From Stenotrophomonas sp. VV52 (GTDB taxonomy: Bacteria; Pseudomonadota; Gammaproteobacteria; Xanthomonadales; Xanthomonadaceae): a DNA stretch of 64,000 nucleotides. A program made the translations under genes and the position numbers. Where the stretch lies: positions 35,004 to 99,003 of the forward strand of contig NZ_PKQQ01000014.1 in the NCBI RefSeq assembly GCF_002893095.1, given 5' to 3'. The notes beneath the pieces are model-generated. The model searched no databases and was not told the DNA's origin. It saw only the letters and a list, made by a program, of their open reading frames with translations. Below are positions 37,258 through 46,667 of this stretch, piece after piece (the stretch's first letter is position 1; every line of letters starts with the position of its first letter).

Positions 37258-37272
37258 TTAGCAATAATACTA
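37258..37272. promoter_or_regulatory. Predicted LexA (SOS) box upstream of the island's radical SAM gene
   Basis: TTAG-CAATAA-TACTA fits TTAG-N6-TACTA and lies 27 bp before the ATG. It shares the leading CCTGTGG with the host copy's site at 36015, so the island copy has kept SOS-type control. Confidence 0.75.
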
Positions 37273-37299
37273 ACGGCCCGACCTTCCCAAGTTGTCGCC

Positions 37300-38391
37300 A
37301 TGGAACAGGATGCTCGAAAGGCCCAAGTTCCCCTCAAAGGCAGAGGGGCCGCATCGCGTGTCCCAAGCCGTTTCGATACCACTGCAACAGTGGGAGTCGA
37401 CGACGGCTGGGAGTCGGTCTACCAGGAGATGGAAGACGCGCCACCGCTGAGAACTCAGGTGCAGGAAGAGCGAGCGCGCACAGTGATCAGCCACAACTCA
37501 TCCCCTGACGTTGGCTTTAGCGCGTCGGTCAACCCGTACCGCGGCTGCGAGCATGGCTGTGTTTACTGTTTTGCTCGCCCTTCTCACTCCTACTTGAGCC
37601 TTTCACCAGGCTTAGACTTCGAGACGCGCCTGTTTGCAAAGACAAATGCCCCGGAGCGCCTCAGAGCAGAAATTAGCAAGTCGAACTACAAGTGCACCCC
37701 GATTGCGTTGGGGATAAACACAGACGGCTATCAGCCGATTGAAAGGAATTACCAAATTACACGCCAATGCCTTGAGGTGCTTGCTGATGCCAAGCATCCG
37801 GTGAGCTTCGTCACCAAGAGTGCCTTGATCACCAGGGACGTCGAACTGCTGGCGTCGATGGCCAAGGATCGGTTGGTTACGGTCTACTTCTCGGTCACCA
37901 CGCTCGACAGGAAGCTATCTGCAAAACTGGAACCACGAGCTGCTGCTCCCCACGCAAGGCTGCGAGCAATGAATCAGCTGCACGAGGCAGGAGTACCGGT
38001 AGGGGTTTTGATCGCGCCGGTCATTCCCATGATCACCGACCATGACCTAGAAGCCATCCTTGAGGCTGCTCACGAACACGGCGCTCGGGCAGCAGGCTAC
38101 GTGCTTCTCAGGCTACCCAACGAGATTAAGGACATTTGGAGAGAATGGCTCGAGCTGCACTATCCGGACCGCGCTGCGCACGTGCTTAGCTTGATGCGAC
38201 AGATGCATGGTGGAAAGGAGTATGACGCCAGCTTTGGCACCAGGATGTCCGGAACTGGCCCTGTAGCGGACTTGATCCGGAAGCGCTTTGAAAAGAAGCA
38301 TCGTGAACTCGGTTTCACTAGGCTGCCAGCGCTGGCCACTCATCTTTTTCAACCTCCCCAAGACAAGTCGCCACAGGGGCAACTTTTCTAG
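37300..38391 (+). CDS. PA0069-family radical SAM protein, intact copy carried by the island
   Basis: A 363-residue protein, the full-length counterpart of the gene that the island interrupts. The cluster motif is complete: [20 protein letters not shown] gives C-x3-C-x2-C near residues 82-89. The following barrel (GINTDGYQPIERNYQITRQC, VTKSALITRDVELL, APVIPMITDHDLEAILEAA, GYVLLRLPNEIK) aligns along its length with the 3' host fragment, though with many replacements. The C-terminus DKSPQGQLF matches the host's EDSPQGSLF. ATG 37300 lies just after a LexA-type site. Related enzymes use SAM radical chemistry, some for DNA photoproduct repair; this one's substrate is unknown. It probably restores the lost function. 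Confidence 0.9.
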   Translation: MEQDARKAQVPLKGRGAASRVPSRFDTTATVGVDDGWESVYQEMEDAPPLRTQVQEERARTVISHNSSPDVGFSASVNPYRGCEHGCVYCFARPSHSYLSLSPGLDFETRLFAKTNAPERLRAEISKSNYKCTPIALGINTDGYQPIERNYQITRQCLEVLADAKHPVSFVTKSALITRDVELLASMAKDRLVTVYFSVTTLDRKLSAKLEPRAAAPHARLRAMNQLHEAGVPVGVLIAPVIPMITDHDLEAILEAAHEHGARAAGYVLLRLPNEIKDIWREWLELHYPDRAAHVLSLMRQMHGGKEYDASFGTRMSGTGPVADLIRKRFEKKHRELGFTRLPALATHLFQPPQDKSPQGQLF

Positions 38392-38588
38392 CCGAACGGA
38401 AAACGAGGCTAGCATCAGTACAAAGCTATGGATGCAGTCCGAGCGGCGCCTACAGGGACAGAGCGTCCTAGGTTTCTGAGTACTGATACCATCTCCCCGA
38501 AAAGGAAATAGCATCTCCTCCGCAGCAAGCTTAGACGGCTTTCCAAACATATTTGGTTATCCCGCTTCCTCATGAAAAGGACCAGCGT

Positions 38589-39479
38589 ATGCCCAAGCAA
38601 GTGAGAGGTTTATCAGTCTACCGAAGCACGATTGAGCGGCTGCCACAGTTTCGCATTCTTAGCGGCCCACTCACAGAACACCAAGCGGCGATGCTGGGAT
38701 TCGACGACCTTCCGCTCGCAGGCGCTTCCATTGTGCCAAGCGCCGAAGGACCCGCGACGTTATTCAATGCCCGAGGCAAAGAGATCATCCGAAAGGACCT
38801 TCCGATGGTCACCAAGTCTCGATCAATCAATACCTCGTGGAAGGACTGGCACGGACACACTCACCACGGTACTCAGACAAGATCCTATGAGACCTATCCC
38901 AGGGAATACGTTGCACCACCTGGTGAATTCCTCACTGCTGTAGATACAGACAGTGGTATCGCAATGGCTACTAGGATCATTGACCGGACGGAGCCAGAAG
39001 AGAGCATTGCAAACCTCCTCAACATCTACCTGGAATGCTTCCAACACTTCGAAATCGTTGACCCGGACCTCGCGGTGCCGGTCAGGGTCGAGAAGATCAA
39101 CTGGCGCATTCTCCCTCCGGGGAAGTTCCCGTTCGATAGAGCGATGCAGGTATTGGATAGTTATCTGAAGCAGTTGACCGACAGCGACCGCGCAGTCGCT
39201 AAGCAGCGCATCCGGACCATCACTCGTCACGAGCCCGACTTCATGGCAGTCGGATTAGGCGGTTTCAGTGAGTACATCGTTTTTGGGTTCACGGGAAGGA
39301 ATCGATACGTGTTCGAGAGTCCCGAGTCAGGCAATGCCACTTACATCTTCAGGAACGAGTGGGAGGCGGTGTCTCAGCTCACCAAACGCCAGATCCTTCA
39401 AGAGCAGCTGCAGGAGACCAGGATCATCCACACCTCGCGTTGGGCCGTAGAGGTCTCAGAAGCAATCCAACGGAAGTGA
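38589..39479 (+). CDS. Unknown 296-residue island protein
   Basis: I recognise no family. The protein starts MPKQVRGLSVYRSTIERLPQ and is soluble with no signal or membrane helix. Notable features are a His-rich turn WHGHTHHGTQTRSY near residues 88-101, an acidic middle region (EPEESIANLLNIYLECFQHF), and a C-terminal part with strand-like GGFSEYIVFGFTGRNRYVFE. It lies 119 bp before a HAD-type phosphatase gene in the same direction, so the two may act together. It is between the island's radical SAM copy and the recombinases, a typical cargo position. Alternative GTG-type starts exist upstream at 38553. Confidence 0.7.
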   Translation: MPKQVRGLSVYRSTIERLPQFRILSGPLTEHQAAMLGFDDLPLAGASIVPSAEGPATLFNARGKEIIRKDLPMVTKSRSINTSWKDWHGHTHHGTQTRSYETYPREYVAPPGEFLTAVDTDSGIAMATRIIDRTEPEESIANLLNIYLECFQHFEIVDPDLAVPVRVEKINWRILPPGKFPFDRAMQVLDSYLKQLTDSDRAVAKQRIRTITRHEPDFMAVGLGGFSEYIVFGFTGRNRYVFESPESGNATYIFRNEWEAVSQLTKRQILQEQLQETRIIHTSRWAVEVSEAIQRK

Positions 39480-39597
39480 AGTGGTTGGGCAAAGTTTCAG
39501 AGGGGCGTAGCCCGAACCGGTACCCTGTGACCCACGCCATGGATAGCTACCTACCGATGCGTTTACTCAGGCTTAGAAGCTTAGACAGGAACTCCCA

Positions 39598-40071
39598 ATG
39601 AAGCCAACCATCCTGGCACTGGACCTCGAAGGCACGCTCATCTCCAACGCAGTCAGTCAGATTCCTCGCCCTGGGCTTCACCGGTTCCTAGAGGATGTCC
39701 GATCGCAGTTCGAGGAACTTGTACTGTTCACTACGGTTCCCGAGGCACTTGCAAGAAGAATTGCCGGACTCCTGGCTAGGGAAGGCAGTGTTCCGGCATG
39801 GTTTGTCGAGCTTCGATACATCCACTGGTCTGGAAGGACAAAGGATCTTTCCTATGTCTCCCCCCACGTGGGTGAAGCCCTTCTCTTGGATGACCATGGC
39901 CCCTATGTGCATGATGGGCAGGAGAGACTGTGGGTCGAGATCCCGCTGTTCGGCTCCCCGTACTCGTCAGACGATGACGGGTTGCAGATCGCAGCTGAAC
40001 GCCTGACCGATCGCATCATTGAACTGCAGAGTGCATCCGACCTTGGCCACATGATCGCCGATCATGGCTGA
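39598..40071 (+). CDS. HAD-superfamily (NLI/FCP-like) phosphatase-like protein
   Basis: A 157-residue single-domain protein. HAD motif I appears as LALDLEGTLIS near residue 8, motif II as ELVLFTTVP, a candidate motif III lysine in SGRTKDLSYV, and motif IV as LLLDDHGPYV. The second acidic residue of motif I is Glu, not the usual Asp (D-L-E for D-x-D). The small size without a large cap domain resembles FCP/NLI phosphatases that act on proteins or nucleic-acid ends. It follows the unknown gene at 38589. Substrate unknown. Confidence 0.8.
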   Translation: MKPTILALDLEGTLISNAVSQIPRPGLHRFLEDVRSQFEELVLFTTVPEALARRIAGLLAREGSVPAWFVELRYIHWSGRTKDLSYVSPHVGEALLLDDHGPYVHDGQERLWVEIPLFGSPYSSDDDGLQIAAERLTDRIIELQSASDLGHMIADHG

Positions 40072-40690
40072 GCAGCGCGTTGTCTCGATGGCTCGTTGAA
40101 AGAGCGCGTATGCAGCGGCCGTCCTCTCGCACATTCGGCACAGTTAGGGATCAGCACGCGGGCAGCACTCGAGAAACTCTTTGATAGCGTCGCTCCGGAG
40201 AACCCGGAGACGGCCAACCAAAGGTTGCCAGCAATCAAAAGTGGTGCAGTGGCGTTGCGGCAACCTTACCTTTGCCGGCAGCAATTGAATCGGTAGCTCC
40301 AGGCGTACCCACTGCCCAGCCAACACGCTTCCCTAAAGAACGCGCAGTAGCAACCGCGGCGTCTCCCGATTGATGATGTCAACTCACTGCCAGCCTTGGG
40401 TAGCCATTGACCGCGCGCTACCGATTGCCGCGCCAAGCGGACACCAACATTGGTACTGAAGGAGCAAATCTAGCCTGCGCGACGAACGAACCCACCTCTC
40501 TGTTGCGCACTTCCCCCGTACCAGCGAGCAGGTCTTCCTTCACACCGAGCGTACCAGTAGGGTCACGATCACGCGTAAATATATGAATCAATGGAAGTAA
40601 AAAGTAGGCATGATTCTCATTTCAGTTGTTAACGTACCGTAAGGCTCACAGCAAAAAAAACTTTCCGTATACCTGATAGCTTTCGGCGCC
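40072..40690. other. Non-coding stretch before the recombinase module
   Basis: About 620 bp with no supportable gene; two overlapping open frames of about 60 codons on opposite strands have no support. From about 40565 the DNA becomes A/T-rich (GTAAATATATGAATCAATGG, then an A-run near 40650), which should hold the promoter of the recombinase genes. Confidence 0.5.
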
Positions 40691-41992
40691 ATGGTCTATG
40701 ACGTCGAAATATGCACCGCACGTGCAATCGCTTCGGAAGCGACAGGAATCAAGTGTGCGCAAGGCGTACCCTTACCCGAAGGCTTCTGCTTTTTGGTCAG
40801 CAGGTCTGATGGAACGATCGTTCAGCCCGCTTTTGAATTCTTTGCAGATGCCCATCTAACGATCGGTCCAAAGCCAAAGCTTGCCTGCAGCAAGAACACA
40901 ACCGCAGCTATCGCGGCTGACCTCACCGACTTCCATCACTTTCTTGACGCAAGAAAAAAGCTCGTTTCCGACGTAGATGAGGATCTCCTCAGATCCTATG
41001 CGGACACCTTGACTGACCTGGACTCTGCGGTGACCTTGGATAAGCTCGCCGCCGCGACTATTCATCGAAGATGGTCGACCGTGACCAAGCTAATCGCATT
41101 CTGCGTGAAACGGGGATACCTGAGGAAGGCACCAGCGCTGCTGAGCAAGCAGACGAAGCGAGGAACTGTTCAAGTTCTCGACGTTGGCGTCGACCTTCCC
41201 GGGCTGAACGACGCTGACGAACTCATCACTGCGCTCCATCCCGAGACCGTCGTCGGTATTCTTGACGAACTAGGTCCAAACCCTGTGCTCGAGCGAAACG
41301 GTCTGGTTGAACTGGCATACGCAACCACGGCGCAGCGATTGATGGCTGAGCTTTGCTATCAAGCAGGACTGAGGCGGGCGGAAGTGTGCGATCTCAAAGC
41401 GAAAACCATCCTTCAGGCCCGTACGGAAGGGCGCGATCCTCTCACTGCAGTCGCCATCCCCGTGCTCGGGAAAGGTAACAAGAAGCGCAATGTTCCCGTT
41501 CCAGTCTGGCTACTCAACGCGTTGAAGCGCTATGCCAAAGGTGTTCGGCAGCGCCTCGTTGACCTCCGACTGGGATACCACAAGCTCGAGGATCACGGCG
41601 TCCTATTCGTCCTCGACGCAAACAACCGCAAGCATGCGGGCAATCCGATAACCCCGCAGATCTTCGACCGGCATTTCGCCCAGGCCAAGGACAGGCTGCT
41701 CAAACGGCTCTCCAAAGAGCGTGACCTGGCTCGCTACGAATCCACGCAGCGCGAGCGAATAACCATTCACGCCCTTCGACACACCTTCGCCTTGTACACG
41801 TACATGGAGAAGCGCGCAAACGGTGACATGGATGCGATCAAGTATGTTCAGTCGGTACTGGGACACAGTCTCAGGGATACGACTGAGTCCATCTACCTGC
41901 GAAGCGCGAACGCATTCGAGAGCGAAACCAGGGAATCGATCAGACTGCACCTTGAAGGTCAACCCTTTATGCGAATCGGCGTCGAGGCCTGA
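40691..41992 (+). CDS. Tyrosine recombinase, first of three (GmtY/TnpA-like)
   Basis: A 433-residue site-specific recombinase with the full catalytic set in the C-terminal half: Arg in YQAGLRRAEVCDL (near residue 225), Lys in LGKGNKKRNVPVP, H-x-x-R in IHALRHTFALYTY (near 360), His in VQSVLGHSLRDT and the nucleophile Tyr in ESIYLRSAN. The N-terminal half contains a SAM-like core-binding region. It starts a row of three large recombinase-type genes, as in Tn554 (tnpA-tnpB-tnpC) and the Gamma-Mobile-Trio elements. This is the member most likely to be active. Family naming is from memory. Confidence 0.9.
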   Translation: MVYDVEICTARAIASEATGIKCAQGVPLPEGFCFLVSRSDGTIVQPAFEFFADAHLTIGPKPKLACSKNTTAAIAADLTDFHHFLDARKKLVSDVDEDLLRSYADTLTDLDSAVTLDKLAAATIHRRWSTVTKLIAFCVKRGYLRKAPALLSKQTKRGTVQVLDVGVDLPGLNDADELITALHPETVVGILDELGPNPVLERNGLVELAYATTAQRLMAELCYQAGLRRAEVCDLKAKTILQARTEGRDPLTAVAIPVLGKGNKKRNVPVPVWLLNALKRYAKGVRQRLVDLRLGYHKLEDHGVLFVLDANNRKHAGNPITPQIFDRHFAQAKDRLLKRLSKERDLARYESTQRERITIHALRHTFALYTYMEKRANGDMDAIKYVQSVLGHSLRDTTESIYLRSANAFESETRESIRLHLEGQPFMRIGVEA

Positions 41993-42094
41993 CGAGTTGG
42001 AGCTCACACGGCTCCACGGCCAGCATACGCACTACTCCTCGCATGTGACCGACTCACCTTATCAAATCAGATTGAACACGGATTGGAGCGTTAC

Positions 42095-43924
42095 GTGGCA
42101 GGAAGAAGATCCGCCCAGCTGCGGCACGCCGTAGTAGTTGAGGAAAAGGTAGGCAACACAAAGAAATGGGATGTCCGCGAGAGCGCTGGTCGCCTAGAAG
42201 TCGCGTTCAGGCGCGCCGGAGACCTGCGCGACAACATCGTTAATCTCAGCCGGTGGAAGGGCATAGGTGCAGCGGCACCGCTCTTCGCCGAGGCGTTCTG
42301 CCGAGCTAACAAGAACAGCAGGGAGACGACTAGATCCTCTTCAGCTAACAACATCGTGAGTGGCCTGGTGCAGTACCTAACCGTAAAAGGGGTAAAGATA
42401 AGCGGCCCAGACGACACTCCAATGGATCTCGGCGAGTCCTTTCTAACGTATCTGAAAGGTAGGGATACCACGCACCCGACAGTTCTCTCGGTGGAGACCC
42501 AGCGCCACTATTACGGGACCTTCAAGAAGGTCGTTCTTGCGCTGCACGAGATGGATCCACGGTGGAAGGTGATCCGTATTCCGCCAAAGCCGTTCGCAGG
42601 ACTGCCACGGAAGAGCAAGCCGAAAGAGCTGGACCGTGCGGCTTGGGCCAACGTCATGAAGGCGGCGGTCGAAGAATGCATATCGACAATGGACGAAGTG
42701 TGGCCGCTTCTAGATAGGGTTCACAGTGCCCTCGCTCAGAAGAAAAAGGGCGACGCTGTATCGCTAAGCGATCCGGCAGAGGCAATTGCTCAAATATTGG
42801 CAAACTTTGACGGTCATCTTCCTCGCCAAGGCGCGGTTCACAAGCTCCCAGGCGTAGGAAAGATCAGCGAAAGCGAGTACTTCCGTCTGAGGAGACTAGC
42901 GCACCCGATCGGCGGCGATCTGATCCCATTCTTTCTCGTACTAGCCATGCACTCGGGCTTCAACGAGCAGCCACTTAGAACACTCACCCTGAATGGCATA
43001 TCGGAGCACTACCCGCTTGGACAAAAGCGAACGGTGATCAAGTCCTCCAAGCGCAGGGCTGGAAGTTCCGCTCAGGGCGCGACACAGCGAGCAGCCTTCC
43101 CCGCTAGCGATCACCCGCTAGCGCCTGAAAGATTGATCAGTTTCGTTATTGCTTGGACCAAACGAATCAGAGACTACGCTGCTGGTGAGCTTGCCAATGA
43201 CTTCTTCCTCCACGCAGTTTCCGAAGGCGGGCGGCACAAGCGCCGAGGAATGCACATCGACTCCTACTCAGCCAGAACCGACGACGTGACCACGCGGGTG
43301 ACCGGTTACATCACGTTGTTCTGCAAACGAAGGGGGCTTAAGTACTCTGGCTCTCAAGCAAACAGGCTTGCGTTCTCCGAAGCGGTTGATGGGCTGACCG
43401 ACGGCGACGCCTTCGAGCTCCGAGCAATGCTAGGCCATCGGCTACTGTCAACTGGTCAAGACAGTTACCAGACAACCACGATGCAGCATCGGCAAAAGGA
43501 ACAGCTGGCAGGAGCCATGACCGCACAGGAGCGCTGGGTGACTTCAAATGGAAAGATCGACACACGCTCCGCCCGAAGTGATCGTGAGCAAACGGCAGCC
43601 ACGCAGGGCTTCTGCTGTGCAGATCCATTCCAAAGTCCTCAACCAGGGCAGCGCCATGGAAAGCTCTGCACCAGCTATGGTTCCTGTCCTGCATGCCCGC
43701 TCGCCGCAGCTGATCCAAACGAAGCCTACGCGCTCGCGCGCTTTCTTCAACTGCAGGAGCTATACGAAGAAGCCAGGGCAGAGCTCGGCAGCGAGATCTG
43801 GAGGCGAAAGTTCGAGAATGCCTATCTCGCTCTCCGCGATTCATGGATCCCAGCAGTGAGCACAACTGCGAATCGACAATCAGCGATGATGATCATGCTG
43901 ACGCCCCTGCCTGGACTTGAATAG
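42095..43924 (+). CDS. Tyrosine-recombinase-like protein, second of three
   Basis: A protein of about 609 residues. The C-terminal third has a recombinase-like LRAMLGHRLLSTGQDSYQT (His and Tyr), and HSGFNEQPLRTLTLNGI stands where the catalytic Arg is expected. The H-x-x-R segment is degenerate. A cysteine-rich patch follows (GFCCADPF and CTSYGSCPACPLAAAD), possibly a zinc site. GTG 42095 was chosen because GGAG lies 6 bp upstream; TTG 42083 is in frame. It probably works as an obligate partner of the first recombinase, as TnpB does in Tn554 (inference). Confidence 0.8.
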   Translation: MAGRRSAQLRHAVVVEEKVGNTKKWDVRESAGRLEVAFRRAGDLRDNIVNLSRWKGIGAAAPLFAEAFCRANKNSRETTRSSSANNIVSGLVQYLTVKGVKISGPDDTPMDLGESFLTYLKGRDTTHPTVLSVETQRHYYGTFKKVVLALHEMDPRWKVIRIPPKPFAGLPRKSKPKELDRAAWANVMKAAVEECISTMDEVWPLLDRVHSALAQKKKGDAVSLSDPAEAIAQILANFDGHLPRQGAVHKLPGVGKISESEYFRLRRLAHPIGGDLIPFFLVLAMHSGFNEQPLRTLTLNGISEHYPLGQKRTVIKSSKRRAGSSAQGATQRAAFPASDHPLAPERLISFVIAWTKRIRDYAAGELANDFFLHAVSEGGRHKRRGMHIDSYSARTDDVTTRVTGYITLFCKRRGLKYSGSQANRLAFSEAVDGLTDGDAFELRAMLGHRLLSTGQDSYQTTTMQHRQKEQLAGAMTAQERWVTSNGKIDTRSARSDREQTAATQGFCCADPFQSPQPGQRHGKLCTSYGSCPACPLAAADPNEAYALARFLQLQELYEEARAELGSEIWRRKFENAYLALRDSWIPAVSTTANRQSAMMIMLTPLPGLE

Positions 43925-43962
43925 TCCGGCTGTACCGCCACTAGCGAATCAATTCTAGAGAT

Positions 43963-46035
43963 ATGGCTATGCCCGCAGCAAGAAAGGTCGAAACAGCGCA
44001 GGCAGCGACCCTGCATCCTTCCTTCCAAGTTGACTATGACAGTGATGTCTGGACCTTTGCCCAGACCACGGTCGGCCAACAGAAGGAGTTTGTCACAGTT
44101 GACTGGGCAATCCCTGTGGCACGCGGAGAGTTGCTCACGGACTACAAGCACAGAGGACTGCTCTCTGAGCTGAAGTGCTACCTCAAGACCGCCATCATTG
44201 AGGACACCGTACGTATGACGGTTGGGTCTATCCCTGGCACTTACATGGGCATGAGGGAGCTGGTGAAGTTCATGGGAGAGCGGGAGATCCACTCCCTCTT
44301 CGATATCACCACGGCGATGAGCTGGGACTACGTCGAAGGTCTCGAAGAGCAGTACATGACGGCCCGAAGTGATGCCGGTCGAGACAGGGCGTGGACGCAT
44401 GCGACCGCCTACAAACTCATCCATCCACTTACACAGATCTACGAAATCGCGGACAGCTTGCGCGCCAGAGGCGGACAAGCACCGTGCGAAGCGCCGTTTG
44501 ACGGAAGAAAGACCTACGACGTCGTGACAGAGCCGCTCGGGCTTGCTCGAACGGGTGGATTGATGCCTGTCCCGGACGAGATCTCGGTACCGATTCTTTC
44601 CTACGCATGTGAATGGATTGAGTACGGCTCGGAGGATGTGATCAGACTTCAGGCTGAGGTCATCCCGATGCTGATCGACGCAAGAAGTGCTACGGGACCG
44701 AGACGAATCGCCTGCTTTCGTCAGATCAAACGGCACATCGAGGAGTTCCAGATGAGCCCGATCCCAGGGACACTGACACCCTGGCATGAGCCATTGGCCA
44801 CCATAGATCGGATTGATGACGCTGGTGACGAGCGCGAGATTAGCGGAACTCAGGGCCTGAGACGCCTAATACTAATGACTCAAAGCGCATGCAGTGTCTT
44901 GCTGCAGGGATGCACCGGGATTCGAGCTCATGAGCTGATTGGCCTCTCCCTGGACCACGATCCGACGCTACAGCACGGTGTGGTCAAGTCAGTGACGTCG
45001 CTAGACGGACTAATGGAGGTGTTCTCCATCTGTGGCATTTCCGCCAAAAGGGAAGCGACTCGCCATGAGTGGACTGCCGGACTGCGCCCGTTGGGCACGA
45101 ATCACCTGCCGATCGTGCTGAAATCCGTCGAGGTGCTGGTGCGGCTAATGGAGCCTTGGCGAGCACTATCGGGCACTAAGTCACTGATGCTCAGCTTCTC
45201 CCACGCCAAGTCCCTTCCATCGGGTCCCGATGGAATCGGCCGAATGACAGCATCCAGAAATTCTCTGCTGCAACGTGAGTTTGCCGTCGAAGCCCTCACG
45301 AAGAAGCGTGGCATCGAAACGACGCAAGCTGTTTACGAGGTGAGGTACCTACGCCCGCAGCGATGGAGGATCACCTTTGCGCACTATGTGTTCCGATCCA
45401 AGCCGGAACTAATGCCAGCGCTACGGACGCACTTCCGTCACATGAGCGAGCAGATCACGGATCAAGGGTACATTGGAAACGATGCGGCTCTGCTCGAGAA
45501 CTTGGAAGGAGAGAGAGTCATGGAGACCTCTCGGTTCCTAGTTCAAATCACCCTCGGCAGGCCGATCGGAGGTGGACCGGCGCAGCGTCTTCTCATGCAG
45601 CATGCCGAATCAATGACCGAGGCACTGTCCAAGATGGACGGAGAGACGCCGATCGATAAGGCCGTGGCATACGTGAAACTCACCGACCTGCGGATATGGA
45701 CAGGGACCTACGCAAGTTGCCTGATTGATATGTTGCCTGACCGTTCCAGCTGCAACCCACAAGCAAGCCTCCTCACTGTCCGCGCCTCGCCGAACTTCGG
45801 CCTACGGTCGCCCGGCCTGTGCGCGGGGTGCAAGTGCTGCATCATCCTGCCAGAGCATAAGGACTTTTGGGAGGATCGCCTCCTGAAAAATCAGGCCATT
45901 GTCCAGATGGAGCGGACCAACTCTAGGGATCAGTATTCCAAGATTGCTATGAGCCGTGTTGTTCAGAGTCGAGCAGTGCTGAGGATGATATCCAACGCTA
46001 CCGGGGACGCTTCCGATCGTTCCGGCGAAAGTTGA
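43963..46035 (+). CDS. Large recombinase-like protein, third of three
   Basis: A 690-residue protein. QGCTGIRAHELIGLSLDH (near residue 325) provides the catalytic Arg box. RPQRWRITFAHYVF corresponds to the H-x-L-R-H-T box with the first His missing, and MSEQITDQGYIGNDA corresponds to the end box with a Tyr. Near the C-terminus is a cysteine cluster GLCAGCKCCIILPEHKDFWE. It belongs to the long integrases found in multi-recombinase islands. It starts 38 bp after the second gene and ends 38 bp inside the convergent small gene at 45998. Confidence 0.8.
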   Translation: MAMPAARKVETAQAATLHPSFQVDYDSDVWTFAQTTVGQQKEFVTVDWAIPVARGELLTDYKHRGLLSELKCYLKTAIIEDTVRMTVGSIPGTYMGMRELVKFMGEREIHSLFDITTAMSWDYVEGLEEQYMTARSDAGRDRAWTHATAYKLIHPLTQIYEIADSLRARGGQAPCEAPFDGRKTYDVVTEPLGLARTGGLMPVPDEISVPILSYACEWIEYGSEDVIRLQAEVIPMLIDARSATGPRRIACFRQIKRHIEEFQMSPIPGTLTPWHEPLATIDRIDDAGDEREISGTQGLRRLILMTQSACSVLLQGCTGIRAHELIGLSLDHDPTLQHGVVKSVTSLDGLMEVFSICGISAKREATRHEWTAGLRPLGTNHLPIVLKSVEVLVRLMEPWRALSGTKSLMLSFSHAKSLPSGPDGIGRMTASRNSLLQREFAVEALTKKRGIETTQAVYEVRYLRPQRWRITFAHYVFRSKPELMPALRTHFRHMSEQITDQGYIGNDAALLENLEGERVMETSRFLVQITLGRPIGGGPAQRLLMQHAESMTEALSKMDGETPIDKAVAYVKLTDLRIWTGTYASCLIDMLPDRSSCNPQASLLTVRASPNFGLRSPGLCAGCKCCIILPEHKDFWEDRLLKNQAIVQMERTNSRDQYSKIAMSRVVQSRAVLRMISNATGDASDRSGES

Positions 46036-46423
46036 CGACATTTGCTCCATCGTCTCTCTTGGTACTCTGCTTCTGAAGCCGGGACACTGCGAGTTGGAGA
46101 GATGCGTTGTGGATGTTGGTCTTGTAAAGCAGAGCCTTCAACCTTGCGTTCTCAGCCTTAACCCTGGCGAGCTCTTCAGCTACTGAGCCTCGCCTCTCCT
46201 CCTCAGCCAGCTCCTGAATTCTAAGCCAGACGTGCCCAAGTCGAGCGTGCCTTGATCCAAAGCTCCCTCTATTTACTCCTGCCTCTGCCGCGACCGCGGT
46301 AGGCGTGATGATCCGATGACCTGCGGCCATCTTTGCCTTCAGCAGTTCATTGGTCGGGCGTCGCTTCACCAGGCGGTCAAGAGCGGCCAATGCCTTATCC
46401 TCTACTGAGTTGGGTCTGCTCAT
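45998..46423 (-). CDS. Small HTH/coiled-coil accessory protein (GmtX/TnpC-like)
   Basis: A 141-residue basic protein. Residues about 20-70 resemble a helix-turn-helix (ITPTAVAAEAGVNRGSFGSR). Then a long heptad-rich coiled coil (ELARVKAENARLKALLYKTN) and a basic tail follow. Small proteins of this plan accompany multi-recombinase elements (TnpC of Tn554, GmtX in Gamma-Mobile-Trio islands), where they may direct strand or orientation choice. Start ATG 46423 was preferred to an upstream in-frame start at 46483. The last 38 bp overlap the end of the third recombinase on the other strand. Confidence 0.75.
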   Translation of the reverse strand: MSRPNSVEDKALAALDRLVKRRPTNELLKAKMAAGHRIITPTAVAAEAGVNRGSFGSRHARLGHVWLRIQELAEEERRGSVAEELARVKAENARLKALLYKTNIHNASLQLAVSRLQKQSTKRDDGANVVNFRRNDRKRPR

Positions 46424-46667
46424 TCTGCTGTCCGCTGACGCATCATTGGTAAGCAGATAGCCTACGCCACCTTCGCCGCCCAATCATCTAGGTGGGACAA
46501 GGAGAACCTTGAAATCAATCCTGATGCAGTCGCTGCCCGGCGAGACCCACGTTCTTCAGACCCAGATGTTCAGCAACGACTTTGGGACAAGGTCCATTGT
46601 GACCATTGCAATGATGAAGCGCCGCAAAGCTTCGTGCCTGATAGGGCGCAGAATGGTTAGGTTGAGG

